Origin: Deinococcus sp. Leaf326 | GTDB taxonomy: Bacteria > Deinococcota > Deinococci > Deinococcales > Deinococcaceae | NCBI RefSeq assembly: GCF_001424185.1 | Contig: NZ_LMOM01000047.1 | Coordinates: 1 to 7,447 of the forward strand | Direction of reading: 5' to 3' | DNA length: 7,447 nucleotides | In this document: positions 5,970 through 7,447 of the stretch, piece by piece | Numbering within the stretch: the first letter of the stretch is position 1 | Layout: each line of letters opens with the position of its first letter | Notes under the pieces: model-generated | What the model was told of the DNA's origin: nothing | The model's database searches: none | What the model saw: only the letters and a program-made list of their open reading frames with translations | Made by a program: the position numbers and the translations under genes

Positions 5970-6102
5970 ATAGCCCCTGCGGGTCCGGAACATGTGCTGA
6001 CCTGTCGTCGTTAAGGGAGAGACAAGGCAGGAGACAGCAGATCAGGTTCCATGTCCCCTCTCGTGGGTCCCAGCACGTCAGCCACCTGTGGGAACTGAGG
6101 CG

Positions 6103-6342
6103 TCACCAAGCCCCGTCCAATGGATTGAGGCCCTCGGGTTCGGTGAATCTCAGAGCCCGTCTCCTGGCTCTCTGGTACGCCCGGGTCCAGACCTCCTTGG
6201 CGCACGGATCAGCAGCGTATGCACCCGCTTCGGGACTCAGCCGACCTTGGGCGACCCACGACTGGACGAGCGCAACGTACTGCCGCCAAGCGAACTCCGC
6301 TTCCTGTTCAAGGTGATCCGCACGCCATGTGGAAGCGTTCAT
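6103..6342 (-). CDS. hypothetical 79-residue helical protein, paralogue of the gene at 3870-4082
   Basis: The core 'AEFAWRQYVALVQSWVAQGR' followed by 'LSPEAGAYAADPCAKEVW' and 'TRAYQRARRRA' shares spaced Ala-Trp, Tyr, Val, Glu-x-Gly, Trp and Tyr-x-Arg positions with the 70-residue protein, without gaps over 46 residues. It is predicted helical and basic near the end, with no signal peptide. The frame is open upstream all the way into the broken HU gene (to about 6642), but the stretch 6343-6591 is Gly/Ala/Arg-rich and matches nothing, so I place the start at ATG 6342; its ribosome binding site is weak. The end may be frameshifted: just before the TGA another frame continues as 'GLVTPQFPQVADVLGPTRGD' and 'MEPDLLSPALSLP' to TAA at 6011-6013, which looks like real protein. 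Confidence 0.55.
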   Translation of the reverse strand: MNASTWRADHLEQEAEFAWRQYVALVQSWVAQGRLSPEAGAYAADPCAKEVWTRAYQRARRRALRFTEPEGLNPLDGAW

Positions 6343-6591
6343 CTTCACAGTCTTACCGGGAGGCTTGGTCTTTTCCAGTGCGGCCCAGTGGGGCGCCTCT
6401 GGAGAGGCGGTCCTCTCGTGACGGCCCTCACCAGCACCACCGGAAGCGCCGGCACGAGCATGGGCATCTGCCCTGGCAAACGTGGCCTGAAGGTAGGTGC
6501 CCTGTGAGGCTGCCACGCCGGAGAGCTCAAGCGCGGCGACCTGCCCGCCCTGGTCCTGGCGACCGCGCACGCCCAGGCCCAGACCGAGGTC

Positions 6592-6863
6592 GACCTTCTT
6601 GCCGACCAGGATTTGGATCTTCTCGCTCGCGCCGAGCTTCACGCCTGTGCGGGCGGCCGTGGCCTTGACGCTCAGGGTGCCTCAGCCGGGCAAGCCCACG
6701 GTCTTGCCAACGCGCACGGCCTCGACCGTGCTGTCTAGCAGCGCGCTCATCTGTTTCTTGCTCAGGCTGATCTTGTCAGCGACTTGTACGAGCTGGGTTT
6801 GGGCGACCTATTGCCCTTGGTCAGCGCTCCGGCGGTCTTGCTGCCTACGGATTTTTTCGTCAT
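6592..6863 (-). pseudogene. broken HU-family nucleoid protein gene
   Basis: ATG at 6863, with AGAGG upstream, begins 'MTKKSVGSKTAGALTKG', the Lys/Ala-rich head of Deinococcus-type HU. The next expected codons (Gly-Lys-Val-Ala) are recovered exactly by removing two bases (TA, about 6809-6810), after which the frame reads 'VAQTQLVQVADKISLSKKQ', 'VGKTVGLPG', a TGA at 6682-6684, 'GTLSVKATAARTGVKLG', 'ASEKIQI' and 'GKKV'. HU proteins are small dimers that bend DNA and organise the nucleoid. Here the 2-bp frameshift, the TGA in place of a residue between 'LPG' and 'GTL', a probable in-frame loss in the middle and the missing last strand (normally 'AFKV...' after 'GKKV') make it inactive. Homology stops near 6592 and the frame runs on into unrelated sequence. 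Confidence 0.85.
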
Positions 6864-6894
6864 GCTGCCTCTTGAGCACAACGGGCTGGAGCAG

Positions 6895-6923
6895 ATATAA
6901 CGCGACCCAGCATTTTGGATATT
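6895..6923 (-). promoter_or_regulatory. possible promoter of the HU remnant
   Basis: On the minus strand TTATAT (6900-6895) lies about 30 bases before the HU ATG and is a fair -10 element in GC-rich surroundings. A matching -35 is poor: AATATC is at the right spacing. This is a composition-based guess. Confidence 0.25.
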
Positions 6924-7024
6924 GGAAGGGTCACGAGAACCCACGCTGCCCAGCCTAGGGGGCCACCCGCCCCATCACCATCTCATAGGCCTGGATGTGA
7001 GCGCCTGAGCGCCCGCCCGTGAGC

Positions 7025-7330
7025 TTACTTCGTACGCACGACCGAGTAGGAGAAGTTGTTCGAGCTGACGACGCCTGCCGGCGCGCGCAACAGCATCGAC
7101 CCGGTTGTACCCGCACTGACTCCTGTCCTGAGATAACTGGTCGAGTACGGCTGATACCCCAATGTCAGAGCAGTGCCAGCGGTCAGCACACGAGGAGCAA
7201 GCTGGTAGCTCCCGTTGAGCGCCGTAAACATCGAGCGGTAGTTCCAACTCAAGTGCTGGTACGCGGGACTGATGCCCGCGACAGCATCATCCGTATAGTT
7301 GGCGACCGTCCAGTCCCGCAGGTAGCTCGA
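7025..7330 (-). pseudogene. C-terminal fragment of a secreted protein, possibly an M30 (hyicolysin)-like peptidase
   Basis: The frame reads 'QSSYLRDWTVANYTDDA', 'ISPAYQHLSWNYRSMFTAL' and then strands rich in Ser, Thr and Gly ('GTALTLGYQP', 'SYLRTGVSAGTTGSMLLRA'), ending 'FSYSVVRTK' at TAA 7025-7027. 'LRDWTVANYTDDA' followed by 'SWNYRS' and a Ser/Thr-rich beta domain reminds me of the ends of M30-type metallopeptidases, but no catalytic motif is inside the window, so this is weak. Upstream, at 7331, the coding sequence runs straight into the palindromic element, whose reading carries a TAG at 7424-7426. About 102 codons of the native gene remain. A TTG at 7252 could be used as a start but is probably not native. 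Confidence 0.45.
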
Positions 7331-7440
7331 CTGACATCTTGCAGTTTTGGGAAAAGCCGTCTGGAACGCACTTTTGGCCCCATAGTGGGGTGTGAACCCA
7401 AAAGAACTGCGTTCCAGACGGCTCTATTCTGACATCCTGC
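7331..7440. mobile_element. small palindromic element flanked by 12-bp direct repeats, inserted in a coding sequence
   Basis: A perfect 16-bp inverted repeat, AGCCGTCTGGAACGCA (7355-7370) and its complement (7408-7423), encloses a second pairing (CTTTTGG 7371-7377 with CCAAAAG 7398-7404) and a small inner hairpin (CCCCA-TAG-TGGGG, 7378-7390). Near-identical 12-mers CTGACATCTTGC (7331-7342) and CTGACATCCTGC (7429-7440) flank it. It contains no gene. Its size, hairpin and flanking repeats fit a non-autonomous element (MITE or IS200/IS605-type hairpin derivative). A strong terminator or processing structure is an alternative, but the interruption of an open frame at its left edge favours insertion. 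Confidence 0.55.
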
Positions 7441-7447
7441 CCTGCTT

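Noticed and set aside
5498..6316. Long plus-strand frame of 272 codons
   Set aside because: It is antisense to the second beta-rich copy and the helical gene, both of which have paralogues in the window, so the minus strand is coding.
6343..6591. Open frame joining the HU remnant to the 79-residue gene as one fusion protein
   Set aside because: The linking part matches neither side, is low complexity, and the only early start is an internal GTG inside HU; chance openness in GC-rich DNA explains it better.
6990..7015. GAGCGCC repeated in tandem near the end of the secreted-protein fragment
   Set aside because: It is a short direct repeat only, does not pair into a stable hairpin and has no T-run, so there is no support for a terminator or an array.

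Overview
The window is GC-rich and reads like an accessory (plasmid or island-type) segment of a Deinococcus-like bacterium. The main support is a decayed HU gene at 6592-6863, whose Lys/Ala-rich head and 'GTLSVKATAARTGV' / 'SEKIQI' / 'GKKV' blocks resemble the HU variant I know from Deinococcus. The species assignment is inference.

Layout, left to right. (1) 2-979, plus strand: the C-terminal part of a beta-CASP metallo-beta-lactamase-fold nuclease, cut by the window edge, with a suspicious frame change at its end. (2) 1196-2230, minus strand: an intact orphan CheB-type methylesterase with no receiver domain and a C-terminal Cys/His cluster. It converges on the nuclease gene across a gap holding a 12-bp inverted repeat. 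(3) about 2288-2711, plus strand: a decayed IS4-type transposase, followed by about 260 bp in which I recognise nothing. (4) 2972-6342, minus strand: a run of small unfamiliar genes. (5) 6592-6863, minus strand: the broken HU gene. (6) 7025-7330, minus strand: the 3' end of a secreted-protein-like gene cut by a small palindromic element at 7331-7440.

The most unusual part is region 4. Two protein families each occur twice. A beta-rich family of about 150 residues occurs at 4185-4643 and 5495-5959; the second copy has an in-frame TAA, but homology continues past it to a normal-length end. A small helical family occurs at 3870-4082 and 6103-6342 and shares a ladder of spaced residues. Around them are a beta-rich 101-residue protein with a strong Shine-Dalgarno sequence (4881-5186), an 82-residue helical protein (3567-3815), a frameshifted two-helix membrane protein (2972-3464) and a frameshifted overlapping gene (4582-4871). 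This looks like a duplicated, partly decayed multi-component small-gene cassette. I cannot name its function.

A theme of the whole window is broken reading frames: transposase, HU, one beta-rich copy, the membrane protein, a plus-strand winged-helix fragment at 5228-5498, and possibly the nuclease tail. Either the region is decaying or the sequence has indel errors; the sequence alone does not separate the two, although the transposase and the palindromic element favour real decay.
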